Shown in pieces: positions 5,036 to 5,889 of a stretch of 5,889 nt of DNA. The stretch's first letter is position 1; each line of letters begins with the position of its first letter. A model generated the notes under the pieces. The model was not told where the DNA came from, searched no databases, and worked only from the letters and a program-made list of their open reading frames with translations. A program made the position numbers and the translations under genes. Source of the DNA: JBQTHP01 sp052389755 (GTDB lineage: Bacteria; Pseudomonadota; Gammaproteobacteria; Steroidobacterales; Steroidobacteraceae); NCBI GenBank assembly GCA_052389755.1, contig JBQTHP010000042.1, positions 1-5,889 on the forward strand, written 5' to 3'.

Positions 5036-5889
5036 GCTCTTGCCGCTTGCGGCCTGCGCGCCAGCGCCTCCTTACGGCGCTCGATCAGCCGCAGGATCAT
5101 CGGCGTGAACACGAGCTGCATGGCCAGGTCCATCTTGCCGCCCGGACAGACGATGGTGTTCGCACGCGACATGAACGAGCCGTGCAGCATCGACAGCAGA
5201 TACGGGAAGTCGATTCCGCGCGGATTGGCGAATCGGACGACGAGGAACGATTCGTCCGGCGTCGGTATGAAGCGCGCGATGAACGGGTTCGACGTGTCGA
5301 CGACGGGAACCCGCTGAAAATTGATATGGGTGTGCGCGAACTGCGGGCAGATGTAGTGCAGGTAGTCAGGCATGCGGCGCAGAATCGTGTCCGTCACGGC
5401 CTCGGTGGAGTAGCCGCGGGTGGCCTTGTCGCGGTGCAGTTTCTGGATCCATTCGAGATTGATCACCGGCACGACGCCGATGAGCAGATCCACGTGCTTC
5501 GCGACGTTGACCTCTCCCGCGACCACCGCACCGTGCAGTCCCTCGTAGAAGAGCAGGTCGGTGTCTTCGGGCAGGTCCTCCCAGTCCGTGAACGTTCCGG
5601 GCTTCGCGCCGTAGGGCGCCGCTTCCTGCTCGTCGTGCAGATACCTGCGACGCTGCCCGCGACCGGATTCGCCGTAGCTCCGGAAGAGACCCTCGAGCTC
5701 CGCGAACAGGTTCGCGTCCGGCCCGAAGTGGCTGAAGTTCTGGTCGCCCCGCGCGAGCGCCTCGGCCATCTGCTGCTTCATGCCCGCGCGGTCGTAGCGG
5801 TGGAAGCTGTCGCCCTCGACGAACGCGGCCGTCAGGTTCTCGCGGCGGAAGATCTGCTCGAAGGTGCGCATGACCGACGTCGTGCCGGC
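5008..5889 (-). CDS. prk: Phosphoribulokinase, class I bacterial type (5' end outside window)
   Basis: ATP-dependent kinase making ribulose-1,5-bisphosphate, the Rubisco substrate; a hallmark of the Calvin cycle. The frame is open to the window edge, where AGTTSV is the end of the P-loop; about 15 N-terminal residues are missing by comparison with the Rhodobacter sphaeroides enzyme as I recall it. Counting from the Met at 5871 (which is internal), the catalytic and ribulose-5-P-binding positions are present: Asp21, His24 and Arg28 in EGDSFHRYDR (Rhodobacter Asp42, His45, Arg49), Glu110 in YEGLHG, and Lys144, Arg147, Asp148 and Arg152 in the segment WIQKLHRDKATRGYS (141-155). DTSNPFIAR and NPRGIDFPYL are also characteristic. 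The small octameric bacterial class fits, which is usually allosterically activated by NADH rather than thioredoxin-regulated. The C-terminus (about 270-287) is longer than in Rhodobacter and unconserved, and it overlaps cbbY. The gene is also called cbbP. Confidence 0.96.
   Translation of the reverse strand, partial: AGTTSVMRTFEQIFRRENLTAAFVEGDSFHRYDRAGMKQQMAEALARGDQNFSHFGPDANLFAELEGLFRSYGESGRGQRRRYLHDEQEAAPYGAKPGTFTDWEDLPEDTDLLFYEGLHGAVVAGEVNVAKHVDLLIGVVPVINLEWIQKLHRDKATRGYSTEAVTDTILRRMPDYLHYICPQFAHTHINFQRVPVVDTSNPFIARFIPTPDESFLVVRFANPRGIDFPYLLSMLHGSFMSRANTIVCPGGKMDLAMQLVFTPMILRLIERRKEALARRPQAARAWATATSTP

Larger units (their letters stand above)
1550..5889 (-). other. Calvin-cycle (cbb) operon segment: prk-cbbY-gph-tkt
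   Basis: Four genes on one strand overlap successively by 28 nt (prk/cbbY), 17 nt (cbbY/gph) and 4 nt (gph/tkt), so a single transcript is likely. The set joins one substrate-making kinase, two repair phosphatases acting on Rubisco side products, and one regenerating enzyme. Rubisco, glyceraldehyde-3-phosphate dehydrogenase, fructose bisphosphatase, aldolase and a CbbR regulator are not in the window; any of them may lie to the right. No promoter was found inside the operon. Confidence 0.85.

Overview
The window looks like chromosomal DNA of a high-GC proteobacterium able to fix CO2 by the Calvin-Benson-Bassham (CBB) cycle. Support for this is the bacterial-type (class I) phosphoribulokinase, a CbbY-type sugar-bisphosphate phosphatase, a phosphoglycolate phosphatase and a transketolase, all in one tightly packed minus-strand operon. 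The RND/MMPL exporter and an attC-like hairpin fit a gamma- or betaproteobacterium. The species cannot be named from this sequence.

Layout, left to right. Positions 1-414 (+) hold the 3' end of an RND/MMPL-family membrane transporter. Positions 415-1170 are a small patchwork of mobile or eroded material read on the minus strand: a RelE/ParE-type toxin gene that has lost its 3' half (596-426), an intact antitoxin gene of the 'addiction module component' family (826-596), a 104-nt imperfect palindrome with the architecture of an integron attC site (885-988), and a low-GC ORF remnant ending just before that hairpin (1175-996). Positions 1147-1446 (-) are the 5' part of a signal-peptide GlcG/HbpS-like (DUF336) gene whose reading frame breaks inside its conserved domain. 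Positions 1468-1549 are a short intergenic stretch with no convincing terminator or promoter.

Positions 1550-5889 are the CBB operon, transcribed right to left: prk (5' end outside the window), cbbY, gph (cbbZ) and tkt (cbbT). Each gene overlaps the next, by 28, 17 and 4 nt, so they are probably co-transcribed and translationally coupled. Phosphoribulokinase makes the Rubisco substrate and transketolase regenerates pentose phosphates. CbbY removes the Rubisco inhibitor xylulose-1,5-bisphosphate, and Gph removes the 2-phosphoglycolate produced by Rubisco oxygenation. Rubisco itself is not in the window.

The main unexpected element is the region at 415-1170. An attC-like site directly follows an ORF end and is followed by a toxin-antitoxin pair, as in an integron cassette array, but genes on both sides are truncated and no integrase is visible. 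It reads as a decayed fragment of cassette-type DNA wedged between a transporter gene and a core carbon-metabolism operon.
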